From: Flavobacterium cellulosilyticum
GTDB taxonomy: Bacteria; Bacteroidota; Bacteroidia; Flavobacteriales; Flavobacteriaceae
DNA: 64,000 bases
Reading direction: 5' to 3'
Assembly: GCF_004349355.1 (NCBI RefSeq)
Contig: NZ_SMFK01000010.1
Coordinates: 301-64,300 of the forward strand
Part shown: positions 25,101 to 35,090 of the stretch, one piece after another
How positions within the stretch are numbered: position 1 is the stretch's first letter
Layout: every line of letters begins with the position of its first letter
Program-made: the position numbers and the translations under genes
Notes under the pieces: generated by a model
The model's input: only the letters and a program-made list of their open reading frames with translations
What the model was told of the DNA's origin: nothing
Databases searched by the model: none

Positions 25101-26342
25101 ATGAATGGGAATCAGCGTGTTTTAATTATTGGATTTGTTTGGCCGGAACCTAATTCTTCTGCTGCCGGAGGAAGAATGATACAGTTAATTGCTTTTTTTA
25201 AAGAAATGGGATTTGAAGTAACCTTTGCCAGTCCTGCAATGGACAGTGATTTTATGGTTGATTTAGAATCTTTAGGGGTAATCAAAAAATCAATTGCTTT
25301 AAATTGTTCCAGTTTTGATGTTTTTGTAAAAGAGTTAAATCCTGGAATTGTTTTATTTGATCGTTTCATGATGGAAGAACAATTTGGATGGCGTGTTGCC
25401 GAAAATTGTCCTGATGCTTTACGCATGTTAGACACCGAAGATTTACACTCCCTGCGATTAGCTCGTCAAAAAGCGTTCAAAGAAAAACGACCCTTTTCGA
25501 CGGACGACTTGCTGGTTGAAGATGTTGCCAAACGAGAAATTGCTAGTATTTTACGTTCCGATATTTCTTTGATGATTGCTGAATATGAAATGGAATTATT
25601 GAAAACCGTTTTCAAAATTGATGCTGCTTTATTGTATTATTTACCGTTGTTTCTGGATCCAATTGAAGAATCATCTACTCAAAATTTACCTTCATTCAAA
25701 GAACGTGAAAATTTTATTTTCATTGGAAATTTTCTTCACGAGCCCAATTGGAATGCCGTTCAGTATTTGAAAGAAACCATTTGGCCACTCATCAGAAAGC
25801 AGCTGCCAGACGCTATTTTGCATATTTATGGTGCTTACCCATCTCAAAAAGTGTTTCAATTACATAAGCCTGCCGAAGGTTTTCTTATTATGGGCCGTGC
25901 CAAAGATGCCCAAGAAGTAGTTCGGAAAGCTAGAATTGTTTTGGCTCCTTTACGATTTGGCGCAGGTATAAAAGGAAAATTACTTGAAGCCATGCAATGT
26001 GGAACGCCAAGTATAACTACAACTATCGGATCCGAATCGATGTGCAGTGATTTGCCTTGGAATGGAAAAATTTCAGATGATGCAGAAACTTTTGCAGTCA
26101 AATCGGTACTTTTATATCAGGATGAAAATCTTTGGCTAAAATCCCAAGAAAATGGTTTCAAGATTATAGAAAAATGCTTTTTGAAATCTTTGTACAAAGA
26201 TCATTTTATGCTACATATTTTAAATGTTCAAACTAATTTAAAACAACATCGTTTGCATAATTTTATGGGAACATTATTGCAACATCATACGTTGACGAGT
26301 ACAAAATACATGTCGAGATGGATAGAGGAGAAGAATAAATAA
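25101..26342 (+). CDS. Glycosyltransferase (GT4-like)
   Basis: A 413-residue cytoplasmic protein with two Rossmann-like halves. The N-terminal half starts RVLIIGFVWPEPNSSAAGGR, as in GT-B enzymes. The C-terminal half has FIGNFLHEPNWNAVQYL and then APLRFGAGIKGKLLEAMQCG, the nucleotide-sugar-binding E-x7-E-like region of GT4 and related families. The substrate is unknown; no polysaccharide cluster surrounds it. It is divergent from miaE and convergent with pdhC. Confidence 0.8.
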   Translation: MNGNQRVLIIGFVWPEPNSSAAGGRMIQLIAFFKEMGFEVTFASPAMDSDFMVDLESLGVIKKSIALNCSSFDVFVKELNPGIVLFDRFMMEEQFGWRVAENCPDALRMLDTEDLHSLRLARQKAFKEKRPFSTDDLLVEDVAKREIASILRSDISLMIAEYEMELLKTVFKIDAALLYYLPLFLDPIEESSTQNLPSFKERENFIFIGNFLHEPNWNAVQYLKETIWPLIRKQLPDAILHIYGAYPSQKVFQLHKPAEGFLIMGRAKDAQEVVRKARIVLAPLRFGAGIKGKLLEAMQCGTPSITTTIGSESMCSDLPWNGKISDDAETFAVKSVLLYQDENLWLKSQENGFKIIEKCFLKSLYKDHFMLHILNVQTNLKQHRLHNFMGTLLQHHTLTSTKYMSRWIEEKNK

Positions 26343-26343
26343 A

Positions 26344-26373
26344 AAATCCCGTTCTATTACTAAAACGGGATTT
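26344..26373. terminator. Bidirectional terminator between glycosyltransferase and pdhC
   Basis: AAATCCCGTT pairs with AACGGGATTT, with A-runs and T-rich flanks on both sides. It lies between two convergent stop codons. Confidence 0.8.
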
Positions 26374-26395
26374 CTATTATAAAGTAACAAGCTAA

Positions 26396-28033
26396 TTATG
26401 CTAGCATCGTCACTGGGTTTTCGATGTATTGTTTCAAAGTTTGCAAGAACTGTGCTCCGGTTGCACCGTCGATAGTTCTGTGATCGCAAGCTAATGAAAG
26501 CATCATTGTATTTCCAACTACAATTTGACCGTTTTTAACCACTGGTTTTTCTACGATTGCTCCAACTGAAAGGATGGCAGAATTGGGTTGGTTAATGATT
26601 GAATTGAATTCAGTAATACCGAACATACCAAGGTTAGAAATTGTAAAAGTACTTCCTTCCATTTCGGTAGGTAATAATTTTTTGTTTTTCGCTCTTCCTG
26701 CTAAGTCTCTAACGCTTGCACCAATTTGAGATAAACTCATTCCATCGGTAAAAGGTAAAACGGGAACAACTAATCCATCTTCAACAGCAACGGCTACACC
26801 AATATTCACATGATAGTTGATGATAATGTTATCAGCAGTCCATTGTGAATTGATTTTTGGATGTTTTTTCAATGCTAAAGCAGAAGCTTTGATTATCATA
26901 TCGTTAAAAGATACTTTGGTGTCTGGAACGCTATTAATTGTAACTCTTGATTTCATTGCTTCGTCCATTGTTACCTCGATTACTAAGTTGTAATGAGGAG
27001 CAGTGAATAATGATTCAGCCAAACGCTTCGCAATGATTTTACGCATTGTAGAGTTTTTGATTTCTTCAGTAGCAATTTGTCCTGCTGGAACATAAGGTTT
27101 TGCAGCCGGAGCAGCAGATTCAGTTTTTACTGGAGCGCTACTAGTTGCAGCCGGAGCAGTTGCGGCTTTTGGAGTAAAGTTTTCGACATCACTTTTAGTG
27201 ATACGTCCGTTTTCTCCAGAACCTTTCACTTGTCCTAATTGAATGCCTTTATCAGATGCAATTTTTTTCGCCAATGGCGAAGCTAAAATTCGTTGACCGT
27301 CAGTAGCTGGTTCTTGTTCAACAGCTGCAGCTTTTTCGGCTGATGCTGGTTTAGCTTCTTCTGTAGCAACTGGAGCAGATCCACCAGCGGTGAAACGACT
27401 TGCGATACCACTGATATCAGTTCCTGCAGGTCCAATAATAGCTAATAAACTGTCAATTGGAGCTGATTCACCTGCTGCAATTCCGATGTATAATAAAGTT
27501 CCTTCATTGAAAGATTCGAATTCCATAGTTGCTTTGTCGGTTTCGATTTCTGCAATCATGTCACCTTCGGATATTGAATCTCCGACTTTTTTCAACCAAG
27601 TGGCAACAGTGCCTTCAGTCATAGTGTCGCTCAAACGGGGCATTGTAACTACAATAACTCCTTCAGGTATTGCTGCAGCAGCGGCAGCTACTTCTGTTTT
27701 TGCTTCTGAAACTTTTGCTTCTTCTTTAGCCGGAGCTTCTTCTTTAGCTGGAGCTGTTGAAGCACCACCTGAAATTAAAGCAGAAATATCTTCTCCTTCA
27801 TTCCCAATAATTGCTAATAAAGAATCGATTGGTGCTGTTTCGCCTGCTTGAATTCCGATATAAAGTAGAGTACCTTCGTTGAAAGACTCGAATTCCATTG
27901 TTGCTTTGTCAGTTTCAATTTCAGCAAGCATATCGCCTTCGCTGATTTTGTCACCTACTTTTTTTAACCATGTTGCCACAGTTCCTTCAGTCATTGTATC
28001 GCTCAAACGCGGCATTGTAATAATTGTAGCCAT
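26396..28033 (-). CDS. pdhC: Pyruvate dehydrogenase E2, dihydrolipoyl acetyltransferase
   Basis: E2 forms the core of the pyruvate dehydrogenase complex and transfers acetyl groups to CoA. The 545-residue protein has two nearly identical lipoyl domains (about 1-77 and 128-205), each with lipoylated Lys in ETDKATMEF. Ala/Pro/Glu-rich linkers follow, then an E3/E1-binding domain (about 252-288, ILASPLAKKIASDKG) and the catalytic domain from about 315, ending with the DHRTIDGATGAQFL motif (catalytic His). It lies 6 bases downstream of pdhA. Confidence 0.96.
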   Translation of the reverse strand: MATIITMPRLSDTMTEGTVATWLKKVGDKISEGDMLAEIETDKATMEFESFNEGTLLYIGIQAGETAPIDSLLAIIGNEGEDISALISGGASTAPAKEEAPAKEEAKVSEAKTEVAAAAAAIPEGVIVVTMPRLSDTMTEGTVATWLKKVGDSISEGDMIAEIETDKATMEFESFNEGTLLYIGIAAGESAPIDSLLAIIGPAGTDISGIASRFTAGGSAPVATEEAKPASAEKAAAVEQEPATDGQRILASPLAKKIASDKGIQLGQVKGSGENGRITKSDVENFTPKAATAPAATSSAPVKTESAAPAAKPYVPAGQIATEEIKNSTMRKIIAKRLAESLFTAPHYNLVIEVTMDEAMKSRVTINSVPDTKVSFNDMIIKASALALKKHPKINSQWTADNIIINYHVNIGVAVAVEDGLVVPVLPFTDGMSLSQIGASVRDLAGRAKNKKLLPTEMEGSTFTISNLGMFGITEFNSIINQPNSAILSVGAIVEKPVVKNGQIVVGNTMMLSLACDHRTIDGATGAQFLQTLKQYIENPVTMLA

Positions 28034-28039
28034 AGTGAT

Positions 28040-29038
28040 TTATAGTTTATGGGGTATAAATGGATAATCTTCTTGGGCGTAAACTACGTCGTATAATTGT
28101 TGAATTTCTGGGTAAGGAGATTCTTCCGCGAATTTTACACATTCTTCGATTAAATCTTTTACTCTTTTTTCGATTGCAGCTATTTCTTCTGTTGAAGCAA
28201 ATTTTTGATCCTTAATTACATCTAAAACTTGAGTAATTGGATCAATTTTTTTGTACTCTTCTACTTCTTCTTTAGAACGGTATAATTGCGCATCAGACAT
28301 AGAATGTCCTCTATAACGGTACGTTTTCATTTCTAAAAATGTTGGCCCTCCTCCGCTTCTAGCTCTTTCAATTGCTTCTGTCATTGCTTCGGCAACTTTT
28401 ACAGGATTCATTCCATCAACTGGTCCACAAGGCATTTCGTATCCTAATCCAAGTTTCCAGATGTCTGAGTGATTAGCAGTTCTTTCTACAGACGTTCCCA
28501 TGGCATAACCATTGTTTTCTACAATAAAAACAACAGGTAATTTCCACAACATTGCCATATTAAAAGCTTCGTGTAATGAACCTTGTCTTGAGGCTCCATC
28601 ACCAAAATAAGTCATAGTAACACCACCTGTATTGTTGTATTTATCTCCAAAAGCTAACCCAGCACCTAGAGGAATTTGTCCACCTACAATACCGTGACCA
28701 CCATAAAAACGGTGCTCTTTTGAGAAAATGTGCATTGAACCACCCATACCTTTAGATGTTCCTGTTACTTTTCCCATTAATTCAGCCATTACACGTCTAG
28801 GATCAACTCCCATACCGATTGGTTGTACGTGATTTCTATAAGCAGTAATCATTTTGTCTTTAGACAAGTCCATCGCATGCAAAGCACCTGCTAATACTGC
28901 TTCTTGACCATTGTATAAATGTAGGAAACCTCGAATTTTTTGTTGAATGTATAATGCAGCTAGTTTGTCTTCAAACTTTCTCCAAAGTAGCATGTCTTCA
29001 TACCATTTTAAATAAACCTCTTTTGTAACTTCTTTCAT
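28040..29038 (-). CDS. pdhA: Pyruvate dehydrogenase E1 component, alpha subunit
   Basis: E1 alpha binds thiamine diphosphate and, together with a beta subunit encoded elsewhere, decarboxylates pyruvate. The 332-residue protein shows GMGGSMHIF and GHGIVGGQIPLGAGLAFG, the thiamine-diphosphate motif beginning GDGASRQGSLHEAFN and ending VENNGYAMGT, and YRYRGHSMSD in the loop near the active site. It is the first gene of the pdhA-pdhC pair; the 237 bases before it are AT-rich with no further gene. Confidence 0.96.
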   Translation of the reverse strand: MKEVTKEVYLKWYEDMLLWRKFEDKLAALYIQQKIRGFLHLYNGQEAVLAGALHAMDLSKDKMITAYRNHVQPIGMGVDPRRVMAELMGKVTGTSKGMGGSMHIFSKEHRFYGGHGIVGGQIPLGAGLAFGDKYNNTGGVTMTYFGDGASRQGSLHEAFNMAMLWKLPVVFIVENNGYAMGTSVERTANHSDIWKLGLGYEMPCGPVDGMNPVKVAEAMTEAIERARSGGGPTFLEMKTYRYRGHSMSDAQLYRSKEEVEEYKKIDPITQVLDVIKDQKFASTEEIAAIEKRVKDLIEECVKFAEESPYPEIQQLYDVVYAQEDYPFIPHKL

Positions 29039-29275
29039 TTTGCTTCCTTTTTTCCTTTAGTATTGTGTGGTTGAACTTAAAGTAGTTGAGATAGGATTGT
29101 TTAAATTGTCCAATCTTAAAATTTATATATATTTATATTATAATTTCGTCTAAAACTTTTAATAATAGTTTAATATAACTTAATTGTCTATTAAATATAG
29201 TTGTGCAAAAATAGGACATTCCAAGGAGGTACTAAAATTAAAAAATACAATTTTAATACATTTTTGTGTTTTTTT

Positions 29276-29758
29276 TTATAAAACGGAATTGTCAAACATA
29301 AAAGGTAATAAATTTTTGAGTGAGTCTGATTTATATATTGAACCTTTTTCACCCATAAAATAAATTTCAATGGGAGTTCCTTGTTTAATTTCATATTCAG
29401 CTATAGATTGTCTGCAAGACCCACAGGGAGGAACTGGTGCGACAGTTGTGTTAGTGTCTGATGCTGCACTAATGGTCATTTTTAGAATTTTGCTGTCTGG
29501 GTAAAGAGTGCTCGCTTGAAAAATGGCAACTCGTTCAGCACAAAGTCCAGAAGGATATGCTGCGTTTTCTTGATTTGAACCCAATATAATTTTTCCATTT
29601 TCTAATAAAAGAGCGGAGCCCACTCTAAAATTAGAATAGGGAGCATAAGCTTTTTTTCTAACCTCAACAGCTTGCGCCATTAAGTTTTGGATATCAGTAG
29701 GTAATTCATCAGTAGCGTCATATGTCGAAAATTGGGTAGTAATAACGATTTTTTTCAT
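29276..29758 (-). CDS. cdd: Cytidine deaminase
   Basis: Cdd hydrolytically deaminates cytidine and deoxycytidine in pyrimidine salvage. The 160-residue homotetrameric-type enzyme has the zinc motifs CAERVAIF (Cys and catalytic Glu) and PCGSCRQ (two Cys ligands), with YSNFRVGSALL earlier. It is separated from porV by a strong terminator, so it probably has its own promoter in the short gap. Confidence 0.95.
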   Translation of the reverse strand: MKKIVITTQFSTYDATDELPTDIQNLMAQAVEVRKKAYAPYSNFRVGSALLLENGKIILGSNQENAAYPSGLCAERVAIFQASTLYPDSKILKMTISAASDTNTTVAPVPPCGSCRQSIAEYEIKQGTPIEIYFMGEKGSIYKSDSLKNLLPFMFDNSVL

Positions 29759-29774
29759 ACTTTTTATTGGAAAA

Positions 29775-29805
29775 AAAATCCAAATTTCATCGAAATTTGG
29801 ATTTT
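29775..29805 (-). terminator. Terminator of porU-porV
   Basis: AAAATCCAAATTT pairs perfectly with AAATTTGGATTTT. On the minus strand it is followed by eight T residues, 23 bases past the porV stop. Confidence 0.88.
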
Positions 29806-29827
29806 AAATTTTAGTGCTTATTTTTTA

Positions 29828-31000
29828 CTAATATTCATCATATTTATCACCAAAATTAAATGTGAGTGAGAATCGTAATGTATTTTCTAAAGGATTTTTT
29901 ATTTTTGATGTTGAAAACAAATAGGAAACATCTACTTTGACCACATTGTATTTGAATCCTGCACCAAGAGAGAAAAATTGTCTTGCTCCTTTATTTGGAT
30001 TCTCGTGAAAGTAACCTGCACGCAATGCAAATGAGTCTTGGTAGGAATATTCTGCTCCAGCTGAGTAAGTGAATTCTTTTAATTCTTCACTAAATCCACC
30101 AGATGCATCAGAAAAGGAATTTGTTGCGCCTTGAAACCAGCCTATTGAATTGTATTTTTCTCTTGCTAATGCATAGTCCTTCGAGTCTATAGTATTGTCT
30201 CCATTTAAATCTACTATGGTTTGTGGAGATGGAACTAATAGTTTGCTCACTTCTAAATTTAAAGCTACTTTATTATAATCATCAAGAATGAAATCAAATC
30301 CAGTTCCTATTTTTAAATTAGCAGGAAGGAAATTACTGCTAAGTTGGGTATTGTCATAGCTGATTTTTGGACCTAAATTTTGAATATTGAAACCAGCTCT
30401 CCATCGACCATTAAAATCATTATAGGCTTGTTCTTCTGATTGAAAATAACCAGCAATATCAACTGCAAATGAGCTGGCGCCAGAAGCATCTCCATTATCT
30501 GTTGCTACTTTAAGACTAGAATTAATAAATCTTGCAGCAACTGCCATGGAGAATTTTTCACTTAATTTTAAAGAATAAGAACCGTCAAAAGCAAATTCAC
30601 TTGGAGAAACAATTCTTGGAACTTCATTTGGATCACCTGTTTCACGTAATTCGATATTTCCTAAACCAAAATACCTAAAACTTCCCGCAAAAGCACTTCT
30701 TTCGTTTACTCTATTGTAATACGTTAATTGACCTAATGAGATATCGTTTACTAAGTCAGTAAGATAAGGAGTGTAGCTAATCGAAAAACCTTGTTTGTCT
30801 ATTGCAAAAGCATATTTTGCTGGGTTCCATTGTTGCGAAAAAGCATCAGCAGAAGTAGCTACACCTTGGTCTGCCATACCTGCTGCTCTTGCATCAGCAG
30901 CAACTAATAAAAATGGGACACCAGTAGTGATTACGTTTTCTTGCGCTTGAGCAAATGTAAATACAAATAAACATACAAAAAGGAACAGCGTTTTTTTCAT
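29828..31000 (-). CDS. porV: Type IX secretion system outer-membrane protein PorV
   Basis: PorV (LptO) is a FadL-like outer-membrane barrel that shuttles type IX cargo from the SprA translocon to the PorU sortase. The 390-residue protein has a signal peptide ending ...FAQA and starts ENVITTGVPFLLVAADARAA, a PorV hallmark. Repeated amphipathic strands follow, with a C-terminal strand ending near FSLTFNFGDKYDEY. It sits 37 bases downstream of porU, the usual arrangement in Flavobacterium. Confidence 0.95.
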   Translation of the reverse strand: MKKTLFLFVCLFVFTFAQAQENVITTGVPFLLVAADARAAGMADQGVATSADAFSQQWNPAKYAFAIDKQGFSISYTPYLTDLVNDISLGQLTYYNRVNERSAFAGSFRYFGLGNIELRETGDPNEVPRIVSPSEFAFDGSYSLKLSEKFSMAVAARFINSSLKVATDNGDASGASSFAVDIAGYFQSEEQAYNDFNGRWRAGFNIQNLGPKISYDNTQLSSNFLPANLKIGTGFDFILDDYNKVALNLEVSKLLVPSPQTIVDLNGDNTIDSKDYALAREKYNSIGWFQGATNSFSDASGGFSEELKEFTYSAGAEYSYQDSFALRAGYFHENPNKGARQFFSLGAGFKYNVVKVDVSYLFSTSKIKNPLENTLRFSLTFNFGDKYDEY

Positions 31001-31037
31001 TGGTTTGTAATATTAAAGGAACAAATATAGTATTTTA

Positions 31038-34000
31038 TTAAAGGATAACAAGTTTTTCAAATTTTTCGGTTTTTGTATTTGTCAAGTTAGACTTAACGGT
31101 GAGTTTATAAACATAAACTCCTTTTCCTATTTTATTTCCAAAATCATCTTTTCCGTCCCAAGTGATTTCTTTTGATAAGAATCCTTCAGTTGTAATGATT
31201 TGGTTTTGTGTCCAAACTACTTTTCCAGTTATTGTCATCACTTGAACTTGAACTTCTAATGGTTCATAAGGTCTGTTGTGAGAAAACCAGAACTGTGTAT
31301 AATTGACAAAAGGGTTGGGGTAATTCAACACATGTGTCAATGTTAATGATTCATTTCCTGCAACTACAAATTGAATCTCGGCAGTTATGGGATTATTATA
31401 AACGTCCCAGGCCTTGAATGTTATTGTATGAAGACCAACAGCTAGATTCCGAAATGGAAAACGAAGGGATCCTTTTGTATAATCATCCAAGTTCGTTTGA
31501 TAATAATCGTTTACTATATACGGATTGTTTACATCTCCGTCTAATATTGCTACCATATCATGACCTATTCCACTTGCGGTATTCAATCCGCTTTCATCTT
31601 CCAATTTTGCCAATAAGAACGGCGATTCATTAGTGATACCACCTGACACAAATGTTTCGTCATTCATATATAACTGCACTCTTGGACTAATATTGTCTAC
31701 AATAACATTTTCATTAATTCCTCCTATTTTAATACTTGTACTATAGCCAGTTTGGTTTTCGAAAAATTGGTTCTTTTTAGCATAAAAGCTAATTTTCCCA
31801 TAGTCTAAAGGAATACGAATGTCTCTTGGAACAATAAAGCTAAATTCAAATTGTCCGTTTGTAATTGAAGCATTTCCTCTAAAAATTGTTTCACCTAAAG
31901 CTTTGAAATTTATTGTTGAGTTATTTCCATCGTTATTTAAAGTAGTCCTAGAAATTATCTTGTCAAATATTATTGTGGAAAGTTCTCCCTTGTAATTTGT
32001 TAACGGAGTGTCATTTTCATCTGTTATTTCCCCAGATATTTTCATTTTTGCCAAAGATTTAAAATCATCAAAAGCTTGCGCCACTGGGATGTCATTTACT
32101 TTTGTTAATTTTATTTTGGGTTTAGGGATGGCAAGCATAAGCGCTGGGTCGCCAATGTAGAATACAACATTTGTAGAAGAGTTTGGGTTGCTGTTTTTCG
32201 CCAATCGTAATGCTTCGGCAATGGTTGTATATTGATTTGAATTGTATGAAAATAAATATTTGGCTAAAACATCATTAAAATTTTCGGCGCTAAATTGTCC
32301 GATTTCTCGAATTGTGGTTAGCATTGAAATGGCACCGCCTTTTGGATTCCAATAAGTGTACTCTCCGGCAGTGGGACGTGAAGGGTTGTCAAATCTGGAA
32401 AAATCACAAGTTATGGTAATGAATAAAGGGTATTTGTATTGATTGCTCAGATTTTGACCATCAGTTTTTTCCCAAATGCGTTCACTTGCCAATCCATCTT
32501 CACCACCATGACCTAAATAATTAAAAACAAGAGCTCCTTTTTCGAAAGCGCTGAAAATTTCTGTTCTTGCTTTAGGATAGCGAGAACCTCCAGCAGAAGC
32601 TTCTTGAACATAAGAATCTAATAGTATTTTTGTGGCATTCATAAATGGTTTAGCTGAAACAATGTTGTCAGTTAAACTATTTTGTCTACTTTGTAAGCTG
32701 ATATCTGTAGATTTGTCGGCGTCGTCGCTTATCATTACAAAATTATTTCTCCAACTTCCGTATGATTTTTGATCATGGTATTCAATTACTTTGTTCACCA
32801 TTTCTTCAGCTTGGGCGGCGTCATTATTCAACATTCTTCCTACTGCAATATCTATTCCGCCAAATGATGAAATTACATTTCCTTCATTATCATCCATTAA
32901 TCCATAAAAATCATCAGATGCGAAGGATGATTCTCCTGTCGTATTACTATTTAAAGCATGGTAAATTGGTACGACATTAGTATTGTTAACGGTTCTGTTT
33001 TTATAGTCGTAAGAAGCATCACCAAAAAGGTTAACGTATTTGATTCTTTTTTCATTTGAAGAAGCATTTTGATAAATGTATTTAATGCAATTCCGAATAG
33101 CGGCAATATCTTGCTTTCCGGATGAAAATTCTTGATATATTGTTTCAAGTGAAATTACTTTGACATTCAAATTGGAATAGGAACGGTGAAAATTGGCTAA
33201 TTTTTCAGCTTGAGTACTTAACGATGCTGGAGTAATAATAACATAGTCAATGTCTTGAAATGTACCTTGATCATTTTTAAAAATAGTTCCTTTTATATTC
33301 TGATTAGCGATTTTTGGTTTGCTTGTTTTTAAAGGCGTGTAATAGTCTAAAGCATCAATAGCAACGTATTTTTTAACTTCTCCTAAAGTTGATTTAAAAG
33401 AGATTGAAGCTTGATTGTTATTTTCGATTTTAGTGATATTTTGACGGTCTGTAACGTCCCAAATCTGAGAAATTCCACTTGCATTAGAAATGGTATAAGT
33501 TGCAATTCCAGCAGTGGCGTTCGCTAAGTCATATTTAAACAAAAATTGTTTGCCAAAGCCTTGCAATTTACTTTTAGCAGTAAGACTAATTTTGTCGAGA
33601 TACCCTTTTGATCCTGCAACTCCATTGTTATTATAGGACAATTTTATTTTTATGTTTTCAGATCCTGTAATTACAGTGTTTGAAGGTAAATTACCAACAT
33701 TAAATATGGTACTGCTAGAATTTGGATTAAGTGCTGCAATTGATAGGGTTCCTGCGGCTATGTCATTTGCGGTCACTTTAAATGATGTGTTCGTATAGGC
33801 AATACCTGCTGCAGAAATACTAAGTTTCACTGGCATAGAGGTGTCAATATTTGGAAAACTGAACACGAACTCTTGATCCTGTTTAATTTCAAAAGATTCA
33901 CCGTACCACTGGCGGCCTAGACGAGCAATGTTTATCAGGTCTAATTCATGAAACTGGTCGTCGTCATAAGAAGTTAAGGTTAATGTACTACTTCCGCTTG

Positions 34001-34874
34001 GTTGAGTTAAATTTTCGATTCGTTTTCCATCATTTCCTTGGACAGTAATATAGTAATATGATTTAGTGTCATATAAATTAACATAGGTTTGACTTTCAGC
34101 ATTCCAAGTATCAACTCCCTCAGCATAAAAGAGGATGTAGTCATCATTATTAAAAACGCCGTCACTTTCACCAATTACTTGAATGGCGTTTTCGGCTAAA
34201 TCATTTGGATAGGAAATACTATTGGATAATGGTAACATGCGACCTCCATTTCCAAATAATTTTAATTTTTTAGGATCAATTTTACTCACATCGAGACCTA
34301 ATTGTTGCAAAAAACTTTTGGAGATTTTATAAACTCCTGATTTTTCAACATAAAATTGATACCAATCTCCTGTTGCTAATACAGAATTGATTGTTTGACT
34401 TGTTTTTTTGTTAGTTTGTGCAATTCTAGAAGAATTAGAATTGCTAATGGAATATGAAAATGATTTGATTCTTTTGTATCCAAGTTCATCTTTCACAATT
34501 GGTGAGAGGGTCAAAAAACTTTGACTTAGATCTCTCGATTTGTCTGTTTTTATAGATGCCGAAGGTGATTTTGGGATGTTTTCAAGGTTTAGATCTCCCA
34601 GTTTTTCAACAGCAATTGACTCATAAACTATATTTGTAATTTGCACAGACTTTTCATCGGAAGAAACCGATTCGCTTAGATTTAAGGAGTATAAAAGAGT
34701 CTTTTTTGAGGCGTCGTAATAATAATAACTTCCGGTAAATTGAGGGACATTAATTTTAGAATCACCAAAAAACATTTCTGTTTTTTCAAGCCATTCAATA
34801 GTTATATCTCCTTTAATTTGAGAAAATGAGAGGAATGGAATTAAGGATATGCAAATCAAAAATATTTTTTTCAT
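31038..34874 (-). CDS. porU: Type IX secretion system sortase PorU
   Basis: PorU is the cell-surface C25-like peptidase that removes the C-terminal sorting domains of cargo and attaches cargo to the surface. The 1278-residue protein has a signal peptide (about 1-18), a long N-terminal region, then the gingipain-like catalytic domain from about residue 530. The catalytic His789 is in NYLGHGG and Cys823 in ITITCDF. The C-terminal beta-sandwich (from about 1180, NYPNPFVNYTQF to KLVIL) resembles a type IX sorting domain that PorU retains. Divergent from gldJ. Confidence 0.95.
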   Translation of the reverse strand: MKKIFLICISLIPFLSFSQIKGDITIEWLEKTEMFFGDSKINVPQFTGSYYYYDASKKTLLYSLNLSESVSSDEKSVQITNIVYESIAVEKLGDLNLENIPKSPSASIKTDKSRDLSQSFLTLSPIVKDELGYKRIKSFSYSISNSNSSRIAQTNKKTSQTINSVLATGDWYQFYVEKSGVYKISKSFLQQLGLDVSKIDPKKLKLFGNGGRMLPLSNSISYPNDLAENAIQVIGESDGVFNNDDYILFYAEGVDTWNAESQTYVNLYDTKSYYYITVQGNDGKRIENLTQPSGSSTLTLTSYDDDQFHELDLINIARLGRQWYGESFEIKQDQEFVFSFPNIDTSMPVKLSISAAGIAYTNTSFKVTANDIAAGTLSIAALNPNSSSTIFNVGNLPSNTVITGSENIKIKLSYNNNGVAGSKGYLDKISLTAKSKLQGFGKQFLFKYDLANATAGIATYTISNASGISQIWDVTDRQNITKIENNNQASISFKSTLGEVKKYVAIDALDYYTPLKTSKPKIANQNIKGTIFKNDQGTFQDIDYVIITPASLSTQAEKLANFHRSYSNLNVKVISLETIYQEFSSGKQDIAAIRNCIKYIYQNASSNEKRIKYVNLFGDASYDYKNRTVNNTNVVPIYHALNSNTTGESSFASDDFYGLMDDNEGNVISSFGGIDIAVGRMLNNDAAQAEEMVNKVIEYHDQKSYGSWRNNFVMISDDADKSTDISLQSRQNSLTDNIVSAKPFMNATKILLDSYVQEASAGGSRYPKARTEIFSAFEKGALVFNYLGHGGEDGLASERIWEKTDGQNLSNQYKYPLFITITCDFSRFDNPSRPTAGEYTYWNPKGGAISMLTTIREIGQFSAENFNDVLAKYLFSYNSNQYTTIAEALRLAKNSNPNSSTNVVFYIGDPALMLAIPKPKIKLTKVNDIPVAQAFDDFKSLAKMKISGEITDENDTPLTNYKGELSTIIFDKIISRTTLNNDGNNSTINFKALGETIFRGNASITNGQFEFSFIVPRDIRIPLDYGKISFYAKKNQFFENQTGYSTSIKIGGINENVIVDNISPRVQLYMNDETFVSGGITNESPFLLAKLEDESGLNTASGIGHDMVAILDGDVNNPYIVNDYYQTNLDDYTKGSLRFPFRNLAVGLHTITFKAWDVYNNPITAEIQFVVAGNESLTLTHVLNYPNPFVNYTQFWFSHNRPYEPLEVQVQVMTITGKVVWTQNQIITTEGFLSKEITWDGKDDFGNKIGKGVYVYKLTVKSNLTNTKTEKFEKLVIL

Positions 34875-35053
34875 TGTTTTTTTAACGTATTTTGGAACAT
34901 ATTATTGCAATCTGTAAAAATATACCATTTAGTGTAATTATAAATAATAAAAAGTATAAATTTGCGTTCAAGTTGTGTATATAATCTGAATATATAATAG
35001 ACCTACTATAAATTATTAAAAAAAAAGTTTGTTGCGATTTAATCGTAAATTAT

Positions 35054-35061
35054 TATATTGC
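35054..35061 (+). promoter_or_regulatory. Probable -7 box of gldJ
   Basis: TATATTGC resembles TAnnTTTG with one base missing and has a TTG about 20 bases upstream (GTTTGTTGCG). It lies 30 bases before the ATG at 35091. An upstream in-frame ATG at 35058 overlaps this box, which argues against that start. Confidence 0.35.
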
Positions 35062-35090
35062 ACCACCTAAATTATTACCTATTAAAGAGT

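Noticed and set aside
26396..28067. Long open frames on the plus strand opposite pdhC (for example 27390-27851)
   Set aside because: They mirror the Ala/Pro/Glu-rich linkers and duplicated lipoyl domains of pdhC; their products are low-complexity and the pdhC reading is unequivocal.
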